Assembly (NCBI RefSeq): GCF_029689925.1
Contig: NZ_CP121445.1
Span: forward strand, 3,208,501 to 3,272,500
Direction: 5' to 3'
DNA length: 64,000 bases
Source of the DNA: Anaerocolumna sp. AGMB13025
GTDB lineage: Bacteria > Bacillota > Clostridia > Lachnospirales > Lachnospiraceae
Shown here: in pieces, positions 26,301 through 34,284 of the stretch
How positions within the stretch are numbered: the first letter of the stretch is position 1
Layout of the letters: each line of letters begins with the position of its first letter
The notes under the pieces: model-generated
Seen by the model: the letters and a program-made list of their open reading frames with translations, nothing else
Database searches by the model: none
Told to the model about the DNA's origin: nothing
Program-made: the position numbers and the translations under genes

Positions 26301-27144
26301 GGACTTAAAACTTCGTCTGGGTCTCTTTGAGAATCCTTACGGTGATCCGGATTATCCAACCACGATCTGGCACAGCCAGGAAAGCCAGAATATTGTCAAT
26401 GAGGCTGCTCGTCAGTCCCTGACACTTTTAAAGAATAACGGCATTCTGCCCCTTAAGGTAAATAACGGGGATACGGTGGTTGTAGCCGGTCCAAGAGCTA
26501 CCAGCGATGATATGGCAAATGACAATATTGCCAATGTTATCTGGCAATCCATCTATCATGACAACCCGGAGGCAAAAACTTATTATCAGGGTATTAAGGA
26601 CAGAGCAGGAACCGGTGTGAATGTTGTTTTAAATGATGCCACAACCGCGAAAGCCGCTGTCGTTGTAATCGGTGAAAAGAGTTATACCCATGGCACGGAA
26701 TGGCCGGATAAACAGGTTACCCTTCCGGCGGACCAGATTGCCCAGATTGATAAATTCTACAGCCGTGGAATACCGGTAATTGCAGTAGTAGTTATGCCAA
26801 GACCTTACGTTTTGACAGATATATTAAATAAATGTGCTGCAATCGTAGTAGTTTACAGACCGGGTAACGGAGGCGGCCTTGCAACTTCCCAGTTATTGTT
26901 CGGCGATTTCCTGCCAAATGGAACGCTGCCGTTCCAGCTTCCAAGATCAGTGGATCAGGTAGGTACCGATGTGACTACCAATCAGCTCGAGAAGTGGGAT
27001 CTGCCCTATGATCTGGGTGCAACGGATGCGGAACGTGCCCAGATACGTACTTATATTCGAAACGGTCAGCCGGTTCCGACCAATTTCGGAAATCCGCTCT
27101 TTCCGTATGGATATGGGCTTAAGGACTTTAAGCCTTCACCGTAA
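23356..27144 (+). CDS. Secreted multimodular glycoside hydrolase family 3 enzyme
   Basis: An exported protein of 1262 residues: signal peptide (about 1-28), CBM6-like module (about 34-150), unassigned beta-rich region (about 165-250), Fn3-like/chitobiase C-terminal-type module (about 258-335; YTTDGSTP motif), F5/8 type C (CBM32-like) module (about 339-465), second chitobiase-type module (about 475-552), Fn3-like module (about 555-655) and a GH3 catalytic region (about 660-1262). The GH3 nucleophile is probably D932 in GVVVTDW; the upstream KHWP motif fits substrate binding. It probably releases glucose or xylose from plant or glycan polymers, but the exact specificity cannot be read. AGGGGGA precedes the ATG. 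Confidence 0.88.
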   Translation: MKNKIIALLLILTMTAGVILTNLPAMAAAGDPGRIEAENYSAMFGIQTEVCQEGGLNVGYVDAGDYMDYAVNIQTAGTYTAQFRVSSPYNDTKFQLTDGSTVLAALTVPNTGGYQNWETITAMVTLAAGARTLRVNAVTNGWNLNWLELTSSGEQPVTTVDIPVTGPYAQYLEVGLSPADLNGVTTLKTQNGTINHTLKYHVGDQVTLKVNYMVEQKQVQFTTKDQSGNIVKGNPLTFTVLSNSSVNVEITDQAATALPVFVPGSGTFSTAQDVTISCATANAVIRYTTDGSTPGASSAVYTGPIHITATTTLKAYAVSAGLGDSGVATAVYTIGTGRTNLALGKTAQATSFLGGNIANAAFDGNDKTRWESEFSDPQEIYVDLGSTYWIDGVKLNWETASGKEYILQVSKDGSEWHKVYTGNNAPGGIESINFDPAEGRYVKLIGNVRNTPYGYSLWEFEVYGSTTPPLLRAAAPTFSPAAGTYTSAVDVILASETKGVVIRYTTDGSTPTATSPVYTAPLHLGVTTTIRAIATGNGYADSGVSQAVYNIVGFRVVSPTGGQMVTNTRTPVLTWQAKTGAVRYEVWVNLSRTDYDWKASGNLLDRYTKVAEVTGTSCTAPSLADRWTYKWYVVAVDQSGSRIQSDIGQFSVYLPYLEQIADGVNIVNGSRDLNKNGTIEPYEDWHNSIDVRLNDLMSRMSNDEKINQLFYSPDTITSLNSQAGFVFSYGTTDFIRDAQVKVAREQRLGIPIAFAGDKIQGWKTVFPTELGLAATGNLNLAWQCGDLQRREQKAYGFTGTLSPLAEVDTKVMYPRFQEGTGENADYSAALVRAMICGMQGGPEVNPKSLMITVKHWPSQGAGGEQSIVYDQDTIKWHMKPWYAALEANCGTIMPGYGGAPYLDPSGAGAGSSKPTIDYLRNVLGFNGVVVTDWLASATDTSVKSIGAGCDVMGGAMASGTDFNALISSVGWDRLNESVRRVLDLKLRLGLFENPYGDPDYPTTIWHSQESQNIVNEAARQSLTLLKNNGILPLKVNNGDTVVVAGPRATSDDMANDNIANVIWQSIYHDNPEAKTYYQGIKDRAGTGVNVVLNDATTAKAAVVVIGEKSYTHGTEWPDKQVTLPADQIAQIDKFYSRGIPVIAVVVMPRPYVLTDILNKCAAIVVVYRPGNGGGLATSQLLFGDFLPNGTLPFQLPRSVDQVGTDVTTNQLEKWDLPYDLGATDAERAQIRTYIRNGQPVPTNFGNPLFPYGYGLKDFKPSP

Positions 27145-27185
27145 GAGTTATTGATTTTTTACAGTTTTACATAGTGCTTAAAAAT

Positions 27186-27217
27186 ACCCCGGCAGGTAAT
27201 CATGGAACTGCCGGGGT
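27186..27217 (-). terminator. Terminator for the minus-strand GNAT gene
   Basis: ACCCCGGCAG pairs perfectly with CTGCCGGGGT around a 12-nt loop. On the minus strand the stem is followed by TATTTTT, so it fits the gene at 27235-27696; it may also stop GH3 transcripts, though the plus side has no T-run. Confidence 0.75.
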
Positions 27218-27234
27218 AAGCATTATGTCGCTTA

Positions 27235-27696
27235 CTATTTAAGACATATAATAGGAGCATATCTGTCCTCATTTTCCTTTATATCAGTTGTATACTTCGT
27301 CCAAATTTTTAACGAAGCTTCATTTGACTTTAATATATTCGCAGTAACATATTCAAATCCTGCATTTTTAATAATCGGTAGAAATAACGAAAAAGCTTCC
27401 TTGCCATAACCTTTTCCCCATAAAAGACTTTCTATCCAATATCCACACCCTGCTGTTGAATCATCTCTTTTATAAAATGATATAGAACCAATAGGTCTCT
27501 CATTATATAAAATCACAAAATTACTTCCGTTTTTTCTTACTTCCCATTCCTTGCATCCTACATAATAATCATTACCTGTAATATTTTTGCGTGGACTGTT
27601 TGGAGTAAGTGCTAAATATAAGTTTTCATCTGAATTTAGTAATTCAGCCAAATAATCACAATAAACTATATCTATTGTTTTTAACGTAATACCCAT
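27235..27696 (-). CDS. GNAT-family N-acetyltransferase
   Basis: A 153-residue acetyltransferase of the RimJ/RimL-like GNAT group. The later half shows GSISFYKRDD, GYWIESLLWGKGYGKEAFSLFLP (acetyl-CoA-binding loop) and ANILKSNEASLKIWTK. It is convergent with the GH3 gene and shares the hairpin between them. It is more AT-rich than its neighbours, which could mean recent acquisition; this is an impression, not a calculation. Substrate unknown. Confidence 0.82.
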   Translation of the reverse strand: MGITLKTIDIVYCDYLAELLNSDENLYLALTPNSPRKNITGNDYYVGCKEWEVRKNGSNFVILYNERPIGSISFYKRDDSTAGCGYWIESLLWGKGYGKEAFSLFLPIIKNAGFEYVTANILKSNEASLKIWTKYTTDIKENEDRYAPIICLK

Positions 27697-27926
27697 TTTT
27701 ATATAGACCTCACTTCCTGAGTTCTATTATATCACATTAAGAACATATGTTCAATGCCAATAATATTATCTAACAGAGCTTAAAATCATCTACAATACAA
27801 TGATACTGGCTAATTATGATTCAACGAGACATCTGCCTTTGAATATGGTATAATACATTAAAGTTTCCAACCAGAGGAAACAAGAACCAGAAAGACTATA
27901 ATAAATGACATGAAATGGAGTGCACA

Positions 27927-28616
27927 ATGATAGAAAGCGTTGTATTTGATATGGATGGAGTCCTTTTTGATACGGAAAGGGTATGCTCGGATGTATGGTG
28001 CCAGGTAGGAACGGAACTTGGTCTTAAGGATATTGAGATTGCCGTAACGGCATGTGTCGGTTTAAATTCCAAGGATACCAGAGATTTTTTCCTAAAGCTG
28101 TACGGTAAGGACTTTGACTATGAGAATTTCAGAAATCGTTCCTCTGAGTTATTTCATACCATTCTGGTTACGGAAGGATTACCTGTAAAGCCAGGAGTTT
28201 TTGAGCTGCTTAATTTCCTCCAGGAGAATAATTATAAGATTGCACTGGCTTCTTCCACGAATAAAGCCAATGTAGTGAAATACCTTGACAGGGCCGGCAT
28301 CACCCACTATTTTCAGGCTATTGTAACCGGTGATATGGTAGTCCATGGCAAGCCTGATCCGGAGATTTATTTAAAGGCCTGCAGGGAACTGGATTCTCTG
28401 CCAGATAACTGTATTGCCATAGAAGATTCCCCCAACGGGTTAAAATCGGCTTATCAGGCCGGAATGAAACCGATTATGGTTCCGGATCTGATTCAGCCGG
28501 ATGAAGAGTTAAAGAAATTATTATATGGAAAATTTGAGTCTCTTCTTGAGGTGAGAAATTATTTTCAGAACTGTAAAGAAAAAAATAGCAGTTTAACTTT
28601 TTATAAAACTGAGTGA
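27927..28616 (+). CDS. HAD-superfamily hydrolase (beta-phosphoglucomutase-like)
   Basis: A 229-residue cytoplasmic HAD hydrolase with a helical cap. Motif I is VFDMDGVLFDTE, motif II ALASSTNKANV, motif III lysine in VHGKPDPEIYL, and motif IV IEDSPNGLKSA. This subfamily includes sugar-phosphate phosphatases and beta-phosphoglucomutase, and the two cannot be separated here. ATG 27927 is preferred to ATG 27915, because GGAG at 27917-27920 overlaps the earlier start. It is divergent from the GNAT gene and convergent with the AraC regulator. Confidence 0.88.
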   Translation: MIESVVFDMDGVLFDTERVCSDVWCQVGTELGLKDIEIAVTACVGLNSKDTRDFFLKLYGKDFDYENFRNRSSELFHTILVTEGLPVKPGVFELLNFLQENNYKIALASSTNKANVVKYLDRAGITHYFQAIVTGDMVVHGKPDPEIYLKACRELDSLPDNCIAIEDSPNGLKSAYQAGMKPIMVPDLIQPDEELKKLLYGKFESLLEVRNYFQNCKEKNSSLTFYKTE

Positions 28617-28689
28617 AATAGGTTATATATTTTTTTTGATTATGGGTATTAAGATTCTAATCCATTATTATGCTATGATTATACTATGA

Positions 28690-29553
28690 TTATTGAGAAA
28701 CATAGTTTAATTTCCTATATTTAGCCGGTGTTATCCCCTTATATTTTTTAAATGCCTTAATAAAGTAACTTAAATCATTAAAACCTACATTATAAGTAAT
28801 ATCAGTTATGGACGTGTCTGTATTGAGTAATTGGAAGCAGGCACGTTCCACTCTGTAATAATTTAAATAATCAATGGGGCTTTTATGGGTCATTTCCTGG
28901 AAAAAGCGGCAGAAGTACTTTGGAGACATACCGGCGGCTTTTGATAACGCTTCCAGGGTAATGACAGAAGAGTAGGAATTCTCAATGACCTCCAAAACCT
29001 GTTTCAGCTGCAGAATCCTTCTGTGATTCTGGGGAGTCTGCAGGGAATCGGTTACGAAATCCCCGTTTTCTAAAAGTATTCCTAAAACCTCATAAAGACA
29101 CCCTTGTATGATTAACTGATAACCGTAATTTTTCTTATCCATCACATCAAAAAGCTTCCATACCGTTCTATGGAATTCAGTCGAATCCTTTTCAAAAAAT
29201 TCTTTTATATTAATTACATGTTTCATAATATCCTGAATATATTTCTGAGAAATAGTATCTTTTTTCATCAGCATGTTCATATCAAAAACAATACACTCAT
29301 AAACACAGTTTTCCGGTATTCCGGCATGAAGGGTTCCGCTGTTAATAAAGATAACATCACCTTCTTTTGCAGTAAATTCATTTTCATCCAGACTGACTGT
29401 AAATTTGCCTTCCAAAATACGAATAATTTCATATTCTACATGCCAGTGATAGGGCATGGCATATTGGGGGTGCTGGCTGTCTATATGATAAAATTCTATA
29501 GGGAAATCAAAGGTTCCGCGTATTTTTCTTTCATTATAGTCGATGTACTGCAT
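28690..29553 (-). CDS. AraC-family transcriptional regulator
   Basis: A 287-residue regulator with an N-terminal cupin sensor (about 20-90, with HWHVEYEIIRILEGKF and FINSGTLHAG) and a C-terminal double helix-turn-helix (about 185-285, with ALSKAAGMSPKYFCRFFQEM and DITYNVGFNDLSYFIKAFKKYKGITPAKYRK). It is divergent from fucI with about 205 bp between start codons, which makes it the probable fucose-operon regulator. On its strand TTGCTG and TATAAT are separated by 18 bp in that gap, and AGGAGG-type bases lie before its ATG. Confidence 0.9.
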   Translation of the reverse strand: MQYIDYNERKIRGTFDFPIEFYHIDSQHPQYAMPYHWHVEYEIIRILEGKFTVSLDENEFTAKEGDVIFINSGTLHAGIPENCVYECIVFDMNMLMKKDTISQKYIQDIMKHVINIKEFFEKDSTEFHRTVWKLFDVMDKKNYGYQLIIQGCLYEVLGILLENGDFVTDSLQTPQNHRRILQLKQVLEVIENSYSSVITLEALSKAAGMSPKYFCRFFQEMTHKSPIDYLNYYRVERACFQLLNTDTSITDITYNVGFNDLSYFIKAFKKYKGITPAKYRKLNYVSQ

Positions 29554-29667
29554 AGGATACCTCCAAGGTGAATATTTTTATATTTTTTGCTATTATAACA
29601 CAAGTATTAAATAAGCAGCAATAGTATATTATAAGGGAACAGAAAGAAGTATAAGTTATCCTACTTA

Positions 29668-29703
29668 CCGGTTATCAGAAACTGCGGTTTCCGATAATAC
29701 CGG
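29668..29703 (+). promoter_or_regulatory. Hairpin or operator upstream of fucI
   Basis: An inverted repeat pairs CCGGT-TATC-GAAAC (from 29668) with GTTTC-GATA-ACCGG (to 29703) around a 3-4 nt loop, with single-base interruptions. It ends 55 bp before the fucI start. It may be an operator or an RNA hairpin in the fuc leader. Confidence 0.5.
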
Positions 29704-29758
29704 ACAACATTATATTACATTATACTAACAAATCATATTCATAACGGAGGTATTTAAA

Positions 29759-31552
29759 ATGGCTAAAAGCAGATTAATCGGTGATTATCCGGTAATCGGA
29801 ATCAGACCTACTATTGATGGACGAAGAGGTGCTGTAAAGGTAAGGGAATCTCTGGAAGAACAGACTATGAACATGGCAAAGGCTGCAGCTGAGCTTTTTA
29901 CCAAGAACTTAAAATATTCCAACGGAGAACCGGTAAAGGTTGTTATAGCCGATACAACTATCGGACGTGTTGCGGAAGCAGCCGCTTGTGCAGATAAATT
30001 TAAAAAAGCAGGTGTTGACATTACTCTTACTGTAACTCCCTGCTGGTGCTATGGTTCTGAAACCATGGATATGGACCCTATGACCATTAAGGGTGTTTGG
30101 GGCTTTAACGGAACAGAAAGACCGGGTGCTGTTTACCTTGCAGCCGTACTTGCAGGACATGCTCAAAAAGGACTTCCTGCATTCGGTATCTACGGACATG
30201 ATGTGCAGAATGCAGAGGATACGGATATTCCTGCTGATGTAGAGGAAAAATTATTACGTTTTGGACGTGCAGCCGTAGCAGCGGCTACCATGCGCGGAAA
30301 ATCCTATTTACAGATTGGTTCTATCTGCATGGGTATTGCAGGGTCCATTATCAATCCGGAATTCTTTGAAGAATACTTAGGCATGAGAGTTGAATCCGTG
30401 GATGAAGTTGAAATTATCCGCAGAATGACAGAAGAAATTTATGATAAAGCGGAATATGAAAAAGCATTGGCCTGGACAAAGGCAAACTGCAAGGAAGGCT
30501 TTGATAAAAACTCGAAAGAATTCCAGAAGTCTCCGGAAGAAAAAGAAAAAGACTGGGAATTTGTTGTTAAGATGATGTGTATCATCAAGGATTTATACAA
30601 CGGCAATCCAAATCTTCCGGAATATGCAAAAGAAGAAAGCGTAGGCCATAACGCTATCGTAGGCGGTTTCCAGGGTCAGAGACAGTGGACAGACTTTTAT
30701 CCTAACTGTGACTTCCCGGAGGCTATGCTTAACTCGTCCTTTGACTGGGAAGGCGCAAGAGAACCTTATGTTCTTGCAACAGAAAATGATACTTTAAATG
30801 GTGTGGGTATGTTATTCGGTAAATTACTTACCAATACAGCTCAGATCTTTGCCGATGTAAGAACTTACTGGAGTCCTGAAGCTGTTAAAAAAGCAACCGG
30901 ATATGATCTTAAAGGTGTGGCAAAGGAATCCCAAGGTTTTATCCACTTAATTAATTCCGGTGCTGCCTGCATCGATGCCTGCGGTGAAGTAAAAGATGCT
31001 TTGGGTAACGGTGTTATCAAACCTTTCTGGGAAATGTCAGAAGCAGATCAGAAAGCCTGCCTTACAGCGACTACCTGGAATGCAGCGGATATCGGATATT
31101 TTAGAGGCGGCGGATATTCCTCCAGATTCTTAACTAGAAGTGAAATGCCTGTTACCATGGTTCGTTTAAATATAGTAAAAGGCTTAGGACCGGTACTTCA
31201 ATTAGTAGAAGGTTATACCGTTAATCTACCAGAAGAAGTATCCGATAAATTGTGGAAAAGAACCGATTATACCTGGCCTTGTACCTGGTTTGCTCCAAGA
31301 CTTACCGGAGCCGGTGCTTTTAAGTCCGCTTATGACGTAATGAATAATTGGGGAGCTAACCATGGTGCGATCAGCTATGGTCACATCGGTGCAGATATCA
31401 TTACCTTATGTTCCATTTTAAGAATTCCTGTATGTATGCATAATGTTCCGGAAGAAAAGATATTCAGACCAGCCGCCTGGAATGCATTCGGTATGGATAA
31501 AGAAGGGCAGGATTACAGAGCATGTGAGGCTTATGGTCCCCTTTATAAATAA
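29759..31552 (+). CDS. fucI: L-fucose isomerase
   Basis: Cytoplasmic, Mn-dependent enzyme converting L-fucose to L-fuculose (D-arabinose is a common side substrate); 597 residues, close to E. coli FucI (591). The family start [24 protein letters not shown] is clear, as are [17 protein letters not shown] and the C-terminal [31 protein letters not shown]-type region (about 500-535). A CGGAGG-type site precedes the ATG. It is first in fucI-fucK-fucU and divergent from the AraC gene. No aldolase or sugar transporter is next to it. Confidence 0.97.
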   Translation: MAKSRLIGDYPVIGIRPTIDGRRGAVKVRESLEEQTMNMAKAAAELFTKNLKYSNGEPVKVVIADTTIGRVAEAAACADKFKKAGVDITLTVTPCWCYGSETMDMDPMTIKGVWGFNGTERPGAVYLAAVLAGHAQKGLPAFGIYGHDVQNAEDTDIPADVEEKLLRFGRAAVAAATMRGKSYLQIGSICMGIAGSIINPEFFEEYLGMRVESVDEVEIIRRMTEEIYDKAEYEKALAWTKANCKEGFDKNSKEFQKSPEEKEKDWEFVVKMMCIIKDLYNGNPNLPEYAKEESVGHNAIVGGFQGQRQWTDFYPNCDFPEAMLNSSFDWEGAREPYVLATENDTLNGVGMLFGKLLTNTAQIFADVRTYWSPEAVKKATGYDLKGVAKESQGFIHLINSGAACIDACGEVKDALGNGVIKPFWEMSEADQKACLTATTWNAADIGYFRGGGYSSRFLTRSEMPVTMVRLNIVKGLGPVLQLVEGYTVNLPEEVSDKLWKRTDYTWPCTWFAPRLTGAGAFKSAYDVMNNWGANHGAISYGHIGADIITLCSILRIPVCMHNVPEEKIFRPAAWNAFGMDKEGQDYRACEAYGPLYK

Positions 31553-31566
31553 GGAGGAGAAAAACC

Positions 31567-33033
31567 TTGAAAAGAGTATTGGCATTTGATTTTGGTGCTT
31601 CCAGCGGAAGGGCAATGCTTGGCACATATGACGGCAATTCCATTGAGTTAAAGGAAATCCACCGTTTTACCAATGATCCGGTTATTGTAAATGGTACTAT
31701 GTACTGGGATATTCTGCGTTTATTCCACGAAATAAAGCAGGGTCTATTAAAAGCAAAGCATGAATCAGAATTTGACAGTATTGGTATTGATACCTGGGGC
31801 GTTGATTTCGGTCTCCTTGATAAAGCAGGGAATTTACTTGAGAATCCGGTACATTACAGGGATAACCGCACCTTAGGAATGCTTGAAGAAAGTTTTTTAA
31901 AACTACCAAAGCAGGAGTTTTACAGTATAACCGGCAATCAGTTCATGGAAATTAATACTGCCTTCCAGTTACTGTCTTTAGTTTTAAACAGACCTGATTT
32001 ACTGGAACGCACCGATAAACTATTACTGACTCCGGATTTATTTAACTATATGTTAACCGGTGAAAAAAAAGCGGAATATTCCATCGCTTCAACCACACAA
32101 TTACTGGATGCCAAAAAGGGTGTATGGTCTGAGAAGGTCATACAGACCCTTGGCATTCCAAAGCATATATTTCCAACCATTGTACCAAGCGGCACCAAAA
32201 TAGGAGTTCTCTCCGATGAAATCTGTGAAGAATTGGGGCTTAAGAAATGCGATGTCATTGCCGTAGCCGGTCATGATACACAAAGCGCTTTAGTTGCAGT
32301 ACCTTCGAAGGAGGAGAATTTTATCTTTATCAGCTGCGGTACCTGGTCCTTGATTGGAACGGAACTAGAAGCCCCCTTAATTAATGAGAAGTCGGACTAT
32401 TATAATATCACCAACGAAGGAGGATATGGCGGCAGGGCTTCTTTCCTTAAGAATATTACCGGATTATGGCTGGTTCAGGAAAGCAGAAGGCAATGGATGA
32501 GGGAAGGAAATGAGTATAGCTTTGGACAACTGGAAGAATTAGCAATGAAAGCAGCTCCCTTTGCCAGTTTCATTGATCCGGATGCACCGGAATTTTCAGC
32601 GTCCGGGGATATACCCTCAAGAATAAGAGAATACTGCCGTAGTCACGGCCAGAAAGTACCGGAAACCGTAGGAGAGATGATTCGCTGCATCAACGAAAGT
32701 CTTGCTCTTAAGTACCGCTATTCCCTGGAACAAATTAGTGAGTGTACCGGACTGGACTATCCTGCAATTCATATGGTGGGAGGAGGAATAAAGAGCAGTC
32801 AGTTATGCCAGTTCACCGCCAATGCAAACGGACGCAGAGTCATAGCTGGTCCCGTGGAAGCTACGGTCCTTGGTAACGTAGCCCTTCAGTTAATTGCAGC
32901 CGGACAAATCAGAGATTTAGCAGAAGCCAGAAGAATTATCGGTCAGTCCCCGGATATTACCAGATATGAACCAGACAATGTGGATGCCTGGGAAGAGGCT
33001 TATAAATATTATAAAGACCTAATTCTGAAATAA
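31567..33033 (+). CDS. fucK: L-fuculokinase/rhamnulokinase-type sugar kinase
   Basis: FGGY-family carbohydrate kinase of 488 residues. The N-terminal phosphate-1 motif is AFDFGASSGRAML, the family pattern continues with NGTMYWDIL and IDTWGVDFGLLD, and the ATP domain has VAGHDTQSALVAVP, ISCGTWSLIG and VGGGIKSSQLCQ. The sequence is closest to the rhamnulokinase type, but placement between fucI and fucU argues for L-fuculose phosphorylation. The start is TTG 31567, after AAGGAGGAG. The stop codon is the first base group of a 14-bp tandem repeat. Confidence 0.9.
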   Translation: MKRVLAFDFGASSGRAMLGTYDGNSIELKEIHRFTNDPVIVNGTMYWDILRLFHEIKQGLLKAKHESEFDSIGIDTWGVDFGLLDKAGNLLENPVHYRDNRTLGMLEESFLKLPKQEFYSITGNQFMEINTAFQLLSLVLNRPDLLERTDKLLLTPDLFNYMLTGEKKAEYSIASTTQLLDAKKGVWSEKVIQTLGIPKHIFPTIVPSGTKIGVLSDEICEELGLKKCDVIAVAGHDTQSALVAVPSKEENFIFISCGTWSLIGTELEAPLINEKSDYYNITNEGGYGGRASFLKNITGLWLVQESRRQWMREGNEYSFGQLEELAMKAAPFASFIDPDAPEFSASGDIPSRIREYCRSHGQKVPETVGEMIRCINESLALKYRYSLEQISECTGLDYPAIHMVGGGIKSSQLCQFTANANGRRVIAGPVEATVLGNVALQLIAAGQIRDLAEARRIIGQSPDITRYEPDNVDAWEEAYKYYKDLILK

Positions 33034-33114
33034 TGTATAATAAGTAATATAAGGATAGTAATATAAGGATAGTAATACAAGGATAATAATACGAAGATAA
33101 TATATGTATAATAG
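33031..33114 (+). repeat. 14-bp tandem repeat beginning on the fucK stop codon, 6 copies
   Basis: Six exact-length units follow each other: the first (TAATGTATAATAAG) begins with the TAA stop of fucK, units 2 and 3 are identical (TAATATAAGGATAG), units 4 and 5 differ at a few bases, and unit 6 is degenerate. They occupy 84 bp of the fucK-fucU gap. Confidence 0.9.
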
Positions 33115-33201
33115 ATGCAATAGGATGTGGCGGCTTGAAAAGATATGCAATTTTCAACTCTCAATAAGCGCACACAGGGTGTTTTACTTCGTATTTTTAA
33201 T

Positions 33202-33217
33202 TGCCGCTAAAGCGGCA
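33202..33217 (+). promoter_or_regulatory. Short perfect hairpin before fucU
   Basis: TGCCGCT and AGCGGCA are separated by AA, a 16-bp palindrome directly before the fucU Shine-Dalgarno (GGAGG, 33221-33225). It may affect mRNA processing or fucU translation. Confidence 0.5.
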
Positions 33218-33230
33218 GATGGAGGGCAAT

Positions 33231-33671
33231 ATGTTAAAAGGTATACCACCAATTTTATCACCTGAATTATTAAAGGTCTTATGTGAAATGGGTCACAGTG
33301 ACCGTCTGATTATATCCGACGGCAACTTCCCTGCTGAATCCATGGGAAAGAATGCCATCGTAATCCGCTGTGACGGACATGGAGTTCCGGAACTACTAGA
33401 AGCTATCTTAAAAGTATTCCCTTTAGATACCTACACAGAAAAACCGGTCAATCTCATGGAAGTAATGCCAGGAGATACGGTAGAAACCCCAATATGGGAT
33501 ACTTACAAAGAAATCGTTACAAAATATGATAACCGTGGTGAAAAGGCAGTAGGCTGTATCGAACGCTTTGCCTTCTATGAAGAAGCAAAAACTGTCTATG
33601 CTATAATAGCAACCAGTGAAAAAGCACTTTATGCCAATATAATGCTGCAAAAAGGTGTCGTTGTAGAATAG
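33231..33671 (+). CDS. fucU: L-fucose mutarotase
   Basis: RbsD/FucU-family protein of 146 residues that interconverts alpha and beta anomers of L-fucose and so feeds the isomerase. It begins MLKGIPPILSPELLKVLCEMGHSD, with the catalytic His in the GHSD segment, and contains FPLDTYTEKPVNLME and the late family segment around YAIIATSEKALYANIMLQKG. ATG 33231 follows GGAGG; the in-frame TTG at 33201 lies in the hairpin and is rejected. It is last in the fuc cluster. Confidence 0.95.
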   Translation: MLKGIPPILSPELLKVLCEMGHSDRLIISDGNFPAESMGKNAIVIRCDGHGVPELLEAILKVFPLDTYTEKPVNLMEVMPGDTVETPIWDTYKEIVTKYDNRGEKAVGCIERFAFYEEAKTVYAIIATSEKALYANIMLQKGVVVE

Positions 33672-33729
33672 AAAAAAACGCACTTTATATCACAGAGAAT
33701 TAAGAGAAAATATCAGTTAAAAACCAAAA

Positions 33730-33837
33730 AAGGAGTTTTTGCAAAATTAGGAATATGTTACTTGGGAAGCAATACGGATTATTCAAAACCCAAGCAACAT
33801 ATCCTACAATTTTGCAACAACTCCTTAACTCTTTTTT
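33730..33837. repeat. 97-bp inverted repeat after fucU, terminator-like
   Basis: Arms of about 37 bp (33730-33766 and 33789-33826) match with a few differences; the left arm begins AAGGAGTTTTTGCAAAATT and the right ends in its complement. The loop is 22 nt. TTTTTT at 33832-33837 follows, so it may terminate the fuc transcript. Confidence 0.75.
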
Positions 33838-33940
33838 AGGATAATCTTAAGTCAAGTCCTCACCTGACATCACAATGCGAATCGTCGTTACAACTTCACA
33901 GCAAACCAGAAAGTAAGATACAATGCATCCAAAGACTAAG

Positions 33941-34151
33941 GCAGTATCCTGGCAGGCTTGTAATTTTTTTGTATTGGAAAGAACCCTCCTGGCACTTAAA
34001 CTTGGAGAACCGCGCCAAGGAGGAAAAGTGTAACTGTCTGAGCGTTAGCGAGTTTTACACTTTTCCTCCTGCTTTAAGCGGTTCACCAAGTTTTCTAGTG
34101 CCAGGAGGGTTCTTTCCCTACAAAAAAATTACAAGCCTGCCAGGATACTGC
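33941..34151. repeat. 211-bp long palindrome with inner hairpin
   Basis: Outer arms of about 70 bp (33941-34013 and 34078-34151) match almost fully: GCAGTATCCTGGCAGG at the left end, AAGAACCCTCCTGGCACT farther in. Inside, AGGAGGAAAAGTGTAA (from 34019) pairs with its near-complement ending 34070 around a loop containing GAGCGTTAGCGAG. ORFs crossing it are by-products of the palindrome. It sits between fucU and hemA. Confidence 0.85.
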
Positions 34152-34284
34152 CGCCCCCTTTAAACATCCTACCTTCCAATAAACTTTTACCTGTACCTTT
34201 CAAAAGTTTGTGTTATAATTAATGGAAGCGATAACCCTGTCGCAAAAAAGTAAATACGGTATCAGGCAAGAAAGAGGAATACAA

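Noticed and set aside
33969-34163. 64-codon ORF within the 211-bp palindrome
   Set aside because: The open frame is a by-product of the palindrome; it lacks a Shine-Dalgarno and domain features.
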